Source: Bordetella genomosp. 13 (GTDB taxonomy: Bacteria; Pseudomonadota; Gammaproteobacteria; Burkholderiales; Burkholderiaceae_B). Taken from it: DNA of 64,000 bases. The position numbers and the translations under genes were made by a program. Location: NCBI RefSeq assembly GCF_007679965.1, contig NZ_VEHL01000010.1:246844-310843 (forward strand), in the 5' to 3' direction. Under the pieces are notes generated by a model. It made no database searches and had not been told where the DNA came from. It saw only the letters and a list, made by a program, of their open reading frames with translations. Below, piece after piece: positions 18,065 to 26,223 of the stretch; position 1 is the stretch's first letter, and every line of letters starts with the position of its first letter.

Positions 18065-18121
18065 TCCTGTAGACGCCGGGCCGCCGACCGGCGGCCCGGT
18101 CATCCCATTGCCGGAGGAGAC

Positions 18122-20230
18122 ATGAAGACCATACGCCTACTGCCCTGGCTGGCGTTGTTGCTGGCCGCCTGCCATTCGGGGGATTCCGGGAATTCCGACG
18201 AGCCGGACACCGCCCCGCCACCCACCGCGGCCGCACCGCGGATCTGGATGGACGTCGACGACGTCGAACGCATCCCCGCTTCCGACGGCGCGCCGGAATA
18301 CGAGAAACTGACGGGCCGCGTGCGCGGCGAGGTGGACCCCGCCGACCCGGCCAACGCCATCATCACCGACCTGGACCTGGCGCAGCCGCGCACGGAAACC
18401 GGCATGGTGCGATACGAGTCGGAGTTCGTGCTGTTCCGCCCGCGCAATGCCGGGGACGGCAACGGCATCCTGCGCTACGACGCCCCGAACCGGGGCAATC
18501 TGCTCACGCTGGTCAACGGCAAGCCCGAACCGCTGTTGCGCCGGCGCGGCTACAGCGTGCTGTACTCCGCCTGGCAGGGCGACGTGCCCAAGAGTTCGCC
18601 CGAGCGCCTGACGCTGCAAGTGCCGGTCGCGCGGGCGGCCGACGGCACCAGCATCACCGGCCCGTATCGGGCGGAGCTGATCGCGCGCACGGCCACGCCC
18701 AGGTTGACCCTGCCGGGCGGCGTCTTCAACGGCACCATGGTCCCGTATGAGCCCGTCAGCCTGGACAATACGCAGCCCGGCTATCAGCTGACGCGCCGCC
18801 TGCGGGAAACGGATCCGCGCCAGTCCATCCCGGCCGCGCAGTGGAAGTTCGCGGCGTGCGACACGGCGGCCAACCCGTTCCCGGGCACGCCGGACCCGGC
18901 CTCGATCTGCCTGCAGGGCGGCTTCGATCCGCTGTACCTGTACGAGCTGACCTACGTCGCCAAGGACCCGAAGGTGATGGGCGTCGGATTGGCCGCGTTG
19001 CGCGACACGGTGTCCTTCCTGCGCCACGAACAGGCGGATGCGGACGGGCGTGCCAATCCGCTGGCCGGCCGCGTCCAGCACACGCTGGGCCAGGGAACGT
19101 CGCAGAGCGGCAACTTCATGAAGACCTTCCTGCATCTGGGCTTCAACGCCGACCGCGAAGGCCGCAAGGTGTTCGACGGCATCTACGCCCATGTCGCCGC
19201 GCGGCAGACGAACCTGAACACCCGCTTCGCGGTGCCGGGCGGCGGCGGGGGCCTGCGCACGGACCATACGGCCTTCGGCCAGACGGCGCCCCGTGGGCTG
19301 GCCGCCGACTACGTGGACACGCTGACCGGCCGGCAGAGCGGCGTGATGACGCGCTGCACGCGCACCGACACCTGCCCGAAATTCTTCCTGGGCCTGAGCG
19401 GCACGGAGTTCTGGGTGCTGCAGGGGTCGCCCGTGCTGACCGATGCCCAAGGCCAGCAGGACCTGCAGCAGCCGGCGAACGCGCGCATCTACTACTACGC
19501 AGGCACGCAGCACGGCGACGGGGTGCCCGCCTACATGCCGGCGCAGGGCCGCTATCCCATCGGCACCGAGGCCACGTTCGGCGCGACGTTCCGCGCCTTG
19601 TGGGTGGCGCTGGAGGAGTGGGTGGTGAGCGGCACCGAGCCGCCCGCCACGCGCACGCCGCGCCTGGACGACGGCACGCTGGTGCGGGCGGATTCGCTGA
19701 CCTATCCCACGATGCAGGGCGTGCGCTGGCAAGGCGGCGCGGCATTGCCGGCGTTCTCGTACCTGGGCCTGTACAACGGCTTTCCGCTGCTCGACTTCGG
19801 GCCCGACTATGTGCACGAGGACGAGTCCGGCGTGGCCACGCGCCTGCCGCCCTACTACACCGGCCGCGACTACGCGATCCTGGTGCCCAGGCCGGACGGC
19901 GATGGCATGGACGTCGCGGGCATACGCAGCGTGAGCGCGCTGGCCCCCACCGGCACCAGCCTGGGCTACAACTACACGCCCGACGGGCCGTGGACGGACC
20001 TGCTGGGGCTGTCGGGCAGCTTCATCCCCTTCCATGCCACGCAGGCCGAGCGCCTGGCGGCGGGCGACCAGCGGCCTTCGCTGGAAGAACGTTACGTCGA
20101 CCACGACGGCTACGTGCGGGCGGTCGAGGATGGCGCGCAGGCGTTGATGCGCGAGCGCCTGCTGCTGCGCGAGGACGCGGATGCGGCCATCGCCGCCGCG
20201 CGGGCGTCCACCGTGCTGCGCACGCCGTGA
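18122..20230 (+). CDS. Large alpha/beta-hydrolase-domain lipoprotein
   Basis: 702-aa exported hydrolase. The N-terminus is a lipoprotein signal (LLLAACHSG, Cys near residue 17). The body matches the alpha/beta hydrolase domain-containing family with probable nucleophile Ser in GQGTSQSGNFMKTFLHLGFN; a His in AGTQHGDG could complete the triad. CCGGAGGAGACATG gives a good ribosome site. It is the last gene of the AtuA operon, 57 nt after the tannase-like gene, so two surface esterases are made together. Substrate unknown. Confidence 0.78.
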   Translation: MKTIRLLPWLALLLAACHSGDSGNSDEPDTAPPPTAAAPRIWMDVDDVERIPASDGAPEYEKLTGRVRGEVDPADPANAIITDLDLAQPRTETGMVRYESEFVLFRPRNAGDGNGILRYDAPNRGNLLTLVNGKPEPLLRRRGYSVLYSAWQGDVPKSSPERLTLQVPVARAADGTSITGPYRAELIARTATPRLTLPGGVFNGTMVPYEPVSLDNTQPGYQLTRRLRETDPRQSIPAAQWKFAACDTAANPFPGTPDPASICLQGGFDPLYLYELTYVAKDPKVMGVGLAALRDTVSFLRHEQADADGRANPLAGRVQHTLGQGTSQSGNFMKTFLHLGFNADREGRKVFDGIYAHVAARQTNLNTRFAVPGGGGGLRTDHTAFGQTAPRGLAADYVDTLTGRQSGVMTRCTRTDTCPKFFLGLSGTEFWVLQGSPVLTDAQGQQDLQQPANARIYYYAGTQHGDGVPAYMPAQGRYPIGTEATFGATFRALWVALEEWVVSGTEPPATRTPRLDDGTLVRADSLTYPTMQGVRWQGGAALPAFSYLGLYNGFPLLDFGPDYVHEDESGVATRLPPYYTGRDYAILVPRPDGDGMDVAGIRSVSALAPTGTSLGYNYTPDGPWTDLLGLSGSFIPFHATQAERLAAGDQRPSLEERYVDHDGYVRAVEDGAQALMRERLLLREDADAAIAAARASTVLRTP

Positions 20231-20336
20231 CGGGACGGTGAATGGGCCGGGCTTGCCGCGCTGTTGCGGCATCCCGGCCGCGCGGCGCCTTCGGGCGTCG
20301 ACGGTTGAGCGGGTTCGAGGCAATGCGGACGCGACA

Positions 20337-20364
20337 ACGCCGGCGCGAAGCCGGCGTCGTTCTT
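20337..20364 (+). terminator. Possible terminator between converging hydrolase and fpr genes
   Basis: ACGCCGGC / GCCGGCGT stem (8 bp, 5-nt loop, 20337-20357) followed on the plus strand by CGTTCTT. The T-tract is poor. The rest of the 178-nt convergent gap shows nothing else. Confidence 0.4.
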
Positions 20365-20408
20365 GCCGCGCTTGCGGCGGGATGCCCGCGCCCGGCAGGC
20401 AGCCGTAT

Positions 20409-21185
20409 TTATTTCTCGACGAACGCGCGTTCGAACACGTAGTCGCCCGGCTCGCCCACGCCGGGCGACACCTGGAAGCCGCGCGCATCCAGCAGTTCGC
20501 GGATGTCGGCCAGCATGTGCGGGCTGCCGCAGATCATGGCGCGGTCGACGGCGGGATCCAGCGGCGGCAAACCGACGTCCTCGCACAGCTTGCCACTTTC
20601 GATCAGGGCGGTGATGCGGCCCTGGTTGCGGAAGGGTTCGCGCGTGACCGTGGGGTAGTACACCAGCTTGTTGCGCACCACGTCGCCGAAGAACTCGTTG
20701 TCGGGCAGTTCGCGCTCGATGAAGTCGGCGTAGGCCAGCTCATTGGTCCAGCGCACGCCGTGCACCAGCACCACTTTCTCGTAGCGCTCGTAGATGTCCG
20801 GATCTTTGATGATGCTCATGAAGGGCGCCAGGCCGGTGCCCGTGCCGAACAGGTACAGGTGCTTGCCCGGCTTCAGGTCGTCGGCCACCAGCGTGCCGAC
20901 CGGCTTGCGGCTGACCAGGATGGTGTCGCCTTCCTTCAGGTGCTGCAGGCGCGACGTGAGCGGGCCGTCCTGCACCTTGATGCTGAAGAACTCGAGGTTT
21001 TCCTCGTAGTTGGCGCTGGCGATGCTGTAGGCGCGCATGAGCGGCTTGCCATCGACTTCCAGGCCGATCATGACGAAGTGGCCGTTGTGGAAGCGCAGCG
21101 CGGCGTCGCGGGTAGTGGTGAACGAAAAAAGCGTGTCGTTCCAGTGGCGCACGCTGAGCACGCGCTCGGTATTGAAAGCTGCCAT
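20409..21185 (-). CDS. fpr: Ferredoxin/flavodoxin-NADP+ reductase
   Basis: FAD enzyme shuttling electrons between NADPH and ferredoxin or flavodoxin, with roles in Fe-S metabolism and oxidative stress. 258 aa from the ATG at 21185 (MAAFNTERVLSVRHWNDTLF), the family's usual beginning; a TTG nine codons upstream was not chosen. Seen: FAD-binding RAYSIASANY, pyrophosphate loop GTGTGLAPFMS, NADP-site CGSPHM near the C-terminus, and a C-terminal tail ending VFERAFVEK. No clear Shine-Dalgarno. Monocistronic. Confidence 0.93.
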   Translation of the reverse strand: MAAFNTERVLSVRHWNDTLFSFTTTRDAALRFHNGHFVMIGLEVDGKPLMRAYSIASANYEENLEFFSIKVQDGPLTSRLQHLKEGDTILVSRKPVGTLVADDLKPGKHLYLFGTGTGLAPFMSIIKDPDIYERYEKVVLVHGVRWTNELAYADFIERELPDNEFFGDVVRNKLVYYPTVTREPFRNQGRITALIESGKLCEDVGLPPLDPAVDRAMICGSPHMLADIRELLDARGFQVSPGVGEPGDYVFERAFVEK

Positions 21186-21385
21186 GTCGATCTGATGAAT
21201 TGCGGCGCGCAATGCGCCTTGGGGCCGGACGCGCGCTGCAAGAAAGGAGCGCGCGAGGCAAGAATCATCCGAGTTTACCCGAACCAGTCGAGAATTGCTC
21301 TCATCTTTCAGTTATACCCTTATGCCTGGAAGACGGGATAGCCGGGGCGGATCTGGCCTGCCGGGACATATGCGCGGGCTCCGCG

Positions 21386-21703
21386 TCAGTGCGCGAGCTT
21401 GAGGACCACCACGCCGGCCACGATCAGGAACACGCCGGCAAACCGCGCGAACGTCGCCGCATCGCCATAAAACAGCACGCCGACCAGAAACGTGCCCGCG
21501 CCCCCGATGCCAGTCCATACGGCGTAGGCGGTGCCCATGGGGATGTTGCGCTGGGCCATCCAGAGCAAGGTACCGCTGATGGCCATGCAGATCAGCGCGA
21601 TCGCGATGCCGGGCCAGCGGCCACCGGGCGTCTGCGCCATCTTCAGGCCCACGGGCCAGCCGATCTCGAAGCCGCCGGCCAGAATGAGGTATAGCCAACT
21701 CAT
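21386..21703 (-). CDS. Small multidrug resistance (SMR) family exporter, SugE/Gdx-like
   Basis: 105-aa, four-helix inner-membrane dimeric antiporter. Glu13 in GGFEIGW is the invariant proton/substrate-coupling residue. GTAYAVWTGIG near residue 58 and WPVGLK near residue 17 resemble SugE/Gdx (guanidinium exporters) more than EmrE; this subtype call is tentative. Divergent from a TetR regulator across 71 nt with two dyads. I saw no guanidine riboswitch in front of it. Repression by the TetR neighbour is the likely control. Confidence 0.87.
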   Translation of the reverse strand: MSWLYLILAGGFEIGWPVGLKMAQTPGGRWPGIAIALICMAISGTLLWMAQRNIPMGTAYAVWTGIGGAGTFLVGVLFYGDAATFARFAGVFLIVAGVVVLKLAH

Positions 21704-21716
21704 GGTAATTCCTGTG

Positions 21717-21753
21717 GCGGATCGTCCATCCGCGAATTAAAATACGACCGTAT
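21717..21753. promoter_or_regulatory. Two operator-like dyads between SMR and tetR
   Basis: GCGGAT-N5-ATCCGC (21717-21733) and the 12-bp palindrome ATACGACCGTAT (21742-21753, an ATACG/CGTAT dyad around AC) lie in the 71-nt divergent gap. Such dyads are the usual operator of TetR-family repressors that control an adjacent exporter. Which one is bound is unknown. Confidence 0.5.
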
Positions 21754-21774
21754 GCTAACTGACGGAGACCAGGC

Positions 21775-22341
21775 ATGGCAAGACCGCGCACCATAGACCG
21801 TGAGCACCTGCTGGACGTAGCCCAGGCGCTGGTGGCGCAGGCCGGCACGGGCGCCCTCACGTTCGGCGCACTGGCCAAGGCCGCGGGGCTGGCCAAGGCG
21901 AGCGTGCAGTCGGTCTTCGGCACCCGCGAGGCGCTGATCGAAGCCATCCTCGAGCGCTGGATGGCCTTCGACGAGATGCGGTTCGCGGCCAACGTGGCAC
22001 CCGACGCCGACAAGCGCACCCGCATACGCGCGCACGTGCGGCTGCTGGCCGCGGAGAAGGCCGAGGATTCGCACCGCATCGCCGGCCTGATGGTGGCGCT
22101 GGCGGGGGCCGGCCACCAGGCGTCCAGCATCCTGCAGTGGTACGACCGGCGTATCGACGCGTTCGCGGTGGACGGTGCGCAGGACCGCTTGCTGCGCATC
22201 GCCTTCCTGGCCGCCGATGGCGCCTTTTTCGTGCGGCACCTCGCCAACTACCCGATGGACGACGCCGTGTGGGAAGACATCCACCGCGACATCGACGCCC
22301 TGCTGCAGGGCACGCTGCCCGCGGATGGGACGGCGGCATGA
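21775..22341 (+). CDS. TetR-family repressor of the SMR exporter
   Basis: 188-aa regulator. N-terminal helix-turn-helix (residues 8-55, LTFGALAKAAGLAKASVQSV followed by FGTREALIEAIL) and a C-terminal ligand domain without other recognised motifs. Divergent from the SMR gene, so probably represses it and itself until a cationic ligand binds. The stop at 22339-22341 overlaps the start of the 57-bp repeat described at 22338. Confidence 0.87.
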   Translation: MARPRTIDREHLLDVAQALVAQAGTGALTFGALAKAAGLAKASVQSVFGTREALIEAILERWMAFDEMRFAANVAPDADKRTRIRAHVRLLAAEKAEDSHRIAGLMVALAGAGHQASSILQWYDRRIDAFAVDGAQDRLLRIAFLAADGAFFVRHLANYPMDDAVWEDIHRDIDALLQGTLPADGTAA

Positions 22342-22394
22342 GCTCGCCGAGCCGCCTCAAGAGCGGATACCGGAGTGCGGAGCACGAAAGTGCC
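22338..22394 (+). repeat. Dispersed 57-bp repeat, copy A
   Basis: Identical at 46 of 57 positions (counted by eye) to 62599-62655 in the same orientation; the last 14 bases, AGCACGAAAGTGCC, are identical and contain GCAC-GAAA-GTGC, a hairpin with a GNRA-type loop. Copy A overlaps the last four bases of tetR (ATGA) and otherwise lies in noncoding sequence. See the paired finding. Confidence 0.65.
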
Positions 22395-22475
22395 CCAGTG
22401 AGCCCGCGCGCCCGGATCCGGGGCACGGCCGGCGGGACGCCTGCGCCATCGCGGCACCCACAACCTGTCAGATAG

Positions 22476-22504
22476 TTGAACGCGGCCGGGCTTCCTGCTA
22501 TCTT
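22476..22504 (+). promoter_or_regulatory. Predicted sigma-70 promoter of the iron transporter operon
   Basis: TTGAAC (22476-22481), 17-nt spacer, TATCTT (22499-22504); start expected near 22511, just before a Fur box. It is flanked by an inverted repeat CAACCTGT (22461-22468) / ACAGGTTG (22514-22521). Confidence 0.55.
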
Positions 22505-22517
22505 CCCGCACTCACAG

Positions 22518-22536
22518 GTTGTTGATTATCATTTTC
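22518..22536 (+). promoter_or_regulatory. Fur box in front of the ferric-iron transporter
   Basis: Read on the minus strand, the 19-mer GAAAATGATAATCAACAAC matches 15 of 19 positions of the consensus GATAATGATAATCATTATC, with an uninterrupted core ATGATAATCA. Located just downstream of the predicted promoter, so Fur-Fe would block transcription when iron is plentiful. Confidence 0.7.
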
Positions 22537-22587
22537 GTTGATGTAGCGCGGCGCTGCCCGCGCCTCTCGTCCTACCGGAGTTTCCTG

Positions 22588-23628
22588 ATGCCCTCCATCA
22601 AGCCTCTGCCCCTGCTGCGCGCCCTGGCGCTGGCCGGTGCCGCCGCCCTGTCCCTGCCCGTTTCGGCCGCCGAGGAAGTCAGCCTCTACACCACGCGCGA
22701 GCCGAAGCTGATCCAGCCGCTGCTGGACGCCTTCACCAAGGACAGCGGCATCAAGGTGAACACGGTGTTCGTCAAGGACGGCCTGCTGGAGCGCGTCAAG
22801 GCGGAAGGCGACAAATCGCCCGCCGACGTGCTGATGACCGTGGACATCGGCAACCTGATCGACCTGGTCGACGGCGGCGTCACGCAGCCCATCGAATCCA
22901 AGACGCTGAATTCCGTGCTGCCCGCCAACCTGCGCGGCGCCGACGGCAGCTGGTACGCCCTGTCGCTGCGCGACCGCGTGCTGTACGTCGAGAAGGACCT
23001 GCCGCTGACCAGCTTCCGCTACGAGGACCTGGCCGATCCCAAGTACAAGGGCAAGGTGTGCATCCGCTCGGGCCAGCACCCCTACAACACCGCCATGATC
23101 GCGGCCATGATCGCGCATGACGGCGCCGAGGCCACCGAGAAGTGGCTGCGCGGCGTGAAGGACAACCTGGGCCGCAAGGCCACCGGCGGCGACCGCGACG
23201 TGGCGCGCGACATCCTGGGCGGCATCTGCGACATCGGACTGGCCAATGCCTATTACGTCGGCCACATGAAGAACGCCGAGCCGGGCACGGACGCGCGCAA
23301 GTGGGGCGATGCCATCAAGGTGATCCGCCCGACCTTCGCCAACGACAAGAGCGGCGGCACGCACGTCAACGTCAGCGGCGCCTCGGTCGCCAAGCATGCG
23401 CCGCACAAGGCCAACGCCGTGAAGCTGCTGGAGTTCCTGGTGTCCGAGCCCGCGCAGACGCTGTACGCGCAGGCCAACTACGAATATCCCATCCGCAAGG
23501 GCGTGAAGCTGGACCCGGTGGTGGCCAGCTTCGGCGACCTGAAGGTCGATCCCCTGCCCGTCGCCGAGATCGCCAAGTACCGCAAGCAAGCCAGCGAGCT
23601 AGTCGACAAGGTGGGCTTCGACAACTGA
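22588..23628 (+). CDS. fbpA: Ferric-iron ABC transporter, periplasmic binding protein (FbpA/FutA type)
   Basis: Periplasmic Fe3+ receptor. 346 aa from the ATG at 22588 with CCGGAG upstream; signal peptide of about 24 residues ending VSA-AEE. Mature N-terminus VSLYTTREPKLIQPLLDAF is the FbpA/FutA pattern, and the adjacent tyrosines in GLANAYYVGHM are the conserved iron ligands. A Fur box and promoter lie upstream, and a permease and ATPase downstream. The terminator-like hairpin that follows probably lowers expression of the membrane genes relative to the receptor. Confidence 0.93.
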   Translation: MPSIKPLPLLRALALAGAAALSLPVSAAEEVSLYTTREPKLIQPLLDAFTKDSGIKVNTVFVKDGLLERVKAEGDKSPADVLMTVDIGNLIDLVDGGVTQPIESKTLNSVLPANLRGADGSWYALSLRDRVLYVEKDLPLTSFRYEDLADPKYKGKVCIRSGQHPYNTAMIAAMIAHDGAEATEKWLRGVKDNLGRKATGGDRDVARDILGGICDIGLANAYYVGHMKNAEPGTDARKWGDAIKVIRPTFANDKSGGTHVNVSGASVAKHAPHKANAVKLLEFLVSEPAQTLYAQANYEYPIRKGVKLDPVVASFGDLKVDPLPVAEIAKYRKQASELVDKVGFDN

Positions 23629-23655
23629 CGCACCCGCGGCGCCCACCGGCATCGA

Positions 23656-23690
23656 GCGAAAGCGGCCCCGGGCCGCTTTGCGCTTTTTTT
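23656..23690 (+). terminator. Intrinsic terminator/attenuator between fbpA and fbpB
   Basis: A GC-rich stem, GCGaAAGCGGCC / GGCCGCTTtGCGC around CCG (23656-23683), runs directly into seven Ts (23684-23690). It can end most transcripts after the receptor gene; leakage would supply the permease and ATPase. Confidence 0.85.
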
Positions 23691-23755
23691 GCCGCCCGGG
23701 CCTTTCCACTTCAGGGCTGCTCGCGGGCAGCCGGCGCCGCATTCGATTTCGCTGC

Positions 23756-25423
23756 ATGCATACGCAAACACTGCCGCGGGCGCTGAGCCCGCGCGCCGAA
23801 CGCGGCGCCGGCTGGCTGGCCGGCGCCCTCCTCATCGCCCTGGCGGTGCTCGCGCCGCTGGCCGCGCTGGCCTGGTGGGCGCTGCAGGCCGACCTGGAAC
23901 ACTGGCGCCACCTGGCGCAGAACGTGCTGCCCACCGCGCTGGCCAACACCGCCGTGCTGCTGCTGGGCGTGGGCACGTTGGTGACGCTGCTGGGCACGGG
24001 CTCGGCGTGGCTGGTGACGGCCTACGACTTTCCCACGAGACGCATGCTGACCTGGGCGCTGCTGCTGCCGCTGGCGGTGCCGACCTACATCATCGCCTTC
24101 GCCTACCTGGACCTGCTGCATCCCATCGGGCCCATACAGAGCGCCCTGCGCGCGATCCTGGGCTACGACAGTCCCAGGCAGTTCCGCCTGCCCGACCTGC
24201 GCTCGATCTACGGCGCGATCTTCGTATTGGGCTTCGTGCTGTATCCGTACGTCTATCTCAGCACCCGCGTGATGTTCATGACGCAGGCCGCCAGCCTGCT
24301 GGAGGCCGCGCGCACGCTGGGAGCCGGCCGCGCCGAGGTGTTCCTGCGCGTGGCGCTGCCGCTGGCGCGGCCGGCCATCGTGGTGGGCGTCAGCCTGGCG
24401 CTGCTCGAAACGCTGAACGACATCGGCGCCTCGGAATTTCTGGGCGTGCAGACGCTGACGGTGTCCATCTACACCACGTGGGTCACCCGCTCGGACCTGG
24501 CGGGCGCGGCGCAGATCGCACTGTCGATGCTGGCGCTGGTGGTGGCCTTGATACTGCTGGAGCGCCATGGCCGCAAGCGCCAGCGCTATGCCAACACGCA
24601 GCGCATGCGGCCGATGCAGGCGCGCCGGCTGCGTGGCGGGGGCGCGGTGCTGGCGATGGCGCTGGGCTGGATTCCGGTGCTGCTGGGCTTCGTCGCGCCG
24701 GCGCTGTACCTGGCCGTGGAGACGTGGAAGCGGCTGCACCTGGTGGGCGGCGTCTCGCAGCAGCTGCTGGCGGGCCTCTCCAATACCTTCATCCTGGCGG
24801 GCACGGCCACGGTGGTCACCGTGCTGTGCGGACTGGTCGTGGCCTGGGCCGGCCGCACGCTGCGCGAGAGCGCGCGCTTCAATCCGGGCCGCGCGTGCCT
24901 GCGGATCGCCAGCCTGGGCTATGCCCTGCCCGGCACCGTGCTGGCCATCGGGCTGCTGACACCCTTCACGCTGATCGACCATGCGCTGGCCAGCGCGCTG
25001 GGCTTGAACGGCCTGTTGCTGATGGGCTCGATGAGCGCGCTGGTGGTCGCGTACACGATGCGATTCCTGGCCATGCCGGCAGGCGGCATCGAGGCCGGGC
25101 TGGCGCGCATTCCGCCCTCGCTCGAGCAGGCTTCGCGGCTGCTGGGGGAGAGCGCCGGCGGCACGCTGCGCCGCGTGCATCTGCCGCTGCTGCGTCCGGC
25201 CATTGCCGCCAGCGCGCTGCTGGTGTTCGTGGACGCCATGAAGGAACTGCCCGCCACCCTGCTGCTGCGCCCCATGAATTTCGACACGTTGGCCACTTGG
25301 CTGTACGCCGAGGCCGCGCGGGGCACCTACGAGGAAGGCGCGGTCGCCGCGCTGGCCATCGTGCTGGCGGGCCTGCTGCCTGTGATCCTGCTGGCGCGCA
25401 CCAATCTGAAGATAGGACATTGA
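23756..25423 (+). CDS. fbpB: Ferric-iron ABC transporter permease (fused, FbpB type)
   Basis: Inner-membrane permease of 555 aa with two BPD-type permease domains in tandem, about twelve transmembrane segments. EAA-like loops with the ATPase contact Gly are visible twice: EAARTLGAGRAEVFLRVALP near residue 190 and EQASRLLGESAGGTLRRVHL near residue 465. The ATG at 23756 (MHTQTLPRAL) is preferred over an in-frame start 26 codons earlier that falls next to the terminator; no strong ribosome site is visible. Four nt separate it from the ATPase gene. Confidence 0.9.
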   Translation: MHTQTLPRALSPRAERGAGWLAGALLIALAVLAPLAALAWWALQADLEHWRHLAQNVLPTALANTAVLLLGVGTLVTLLGTGSAWLVTAYDFPTRRMLTWALLLPLAVPTYIIAFAYLDLLHPIGPIQSALRAILGYDSPRQFRLPDLRSIYGAIFVLGFVLYPYVYLSTRVMFMTQAASLLEAARTLGAGRAEVFLRVALPLARPAIVVGVSLALLETLNDIGASEFLGVQTLTVSIYTTWVTRSDLAGAAQIALSMLALVVALILLERHGRKRQRYANTQRMRPMQARRLRGGGAVLAMALGWIPVLLGFVAPALYLAVETWKRLHLVGGVSQQLLAGLSNTFILAGTATVVTVLCGLVVAWAGRTLRESARFNPGRACLRIASLGYALPGTVLAIGLLTPFTLIDHALASALGLNGLLLMGSMSALVVAYTMRFLAMPAGGIEAGLARIPPSLEQASRLLGESAGGTLRRVHLPLLRPAIAASALLVFVDAMKELPATLLLRPMNFDTLATWLYAEAARGTYEEGAVAALAIVLAGLLPVILLARTNLKIGH

Positions 25424-25427
25424 GACG

Positions 25428-26204
25428 ATGGCCGACCTGCTGGAACTCGACCATATTCTGCTGGGATACGAAACGCCGCACGGCGACAAGGTGGTAGTGG
25501 ACGACCTGTCGCTGGGCCTGCCCGCGGGCCACATCGGCTGCCTGCTGGGCCAGTCCGGGTGCGGCAAGACGACGGTGCTGCGCGCCATCGCGGGCTTCGA
25601 ACCGGTGCGTGCCGGCGAGATCCGCCTGGACGGCACGGCGATCTCGTCGCCCGGCGTGCACGTTGCGCCCGAGCGGCGCCGCGTGGGCATGATGTTCCAG
25701 GACTACGCGCTGTTCCCGCACCTGACGGTGGCGCAGAACGTCGGCTTCGGCCTGCGCCGCGCCGCTCGCGCGGAACGCGAGGCACGCGTGGCCGAGATGC
25801 TGGAGCTGGTGGGCCTGGCCCATGCCGCCGGCAGCTATCCGCACGAACTGTCGGGCGGCCAGCAGCAGCGCGTGGCACTGGCGCGCGCACTGGCGCCCTC
25901 GCCCGAACTGCTGCTGCTGGACGAACCGTTCTCCAACCTGGACGTGGACACGCGCGAGAAGCTGGCCTTCGAGGTGCGCGGCATCCTGCAGGCCACGGGC
26001 CACACGGCCATCCTGGTCACGCACAACCAGGCCGAGGCCTTCGCCATCGCGGACCGCATCGGCATCATGTCCGAAGGCCGGCTGGCCCAATGGGACACGC
26101 CGCACAATCTGCTGCACCAGCCGGTGGACGACTTCGTGCGCGGCTTCGTGCGGCGCGAGGACCTGCACGAGCAGCGCCGGCAGGCCTACGCGCGCGGGGG
26201 CTGA
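25428..26204 (+). CDS. fbpC: Ferric-iron ABC transporter ATP-binding protein (short FbpC type)
   Basis: 258-aa ATPase energising the iron importer. Walker A GQSGCGKTT near residue 41, Q-loop MFQDYALFPHL, signature LSGGQQQR, Walker B LLLLDEPFSNLD, switch His in LVTHNQAEA. Classical FbpC proteins carry about 100 more C-terminal residues forming the regulatory domain; here the protein ends soon after the nucleotide-binding domain (FVRREDLHEQRRQAYARGG), so allosteric regulation by that domain is absent. The frame looks intact, so this is a short form rather than a truncation. Confidence 0.9.
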   Translation: MADLLELDHILLGYETPHGDKVVVDDLSLGLPAGHIGCLLGQSGCGKTTVLRAIAGFEPVRAGEIRLDGTAISSPGVHVAPERRRVGMMFQDYALFPHLTVAQNVGFGLRRAARAEREARVAEMLELVGLAHAAGSYPHELSGGQQQRVALARALAPSPELLLLDEPFSNLDVDTREKLAFEVRGILQATGHTAILVTHNQAEAFAIADRIGIMSEGRLAQWDTPHNLLHQPVDDFVRGFVRREDLHEQRRQAYARGG

Positions 26205-26223
26205 CCGCTCGCGGGGCGGCGCG

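Noticed and set aside
21704..21774. Guanidine riboswitch in front of the SMR gene
   Set aside because: The gap is 71 nt and lacks the paired hairpins with ACGR loops of guanidine-II or the conserved ykkC core; a TetR regulator with dyads explains control better.
22338..22475. A 45-codon gene overlapping the tetR stop
   Set aside because: No domain or good ribosome site, and the first 19 codons are a dispersed repeat; better described as a repeat than as a gene.
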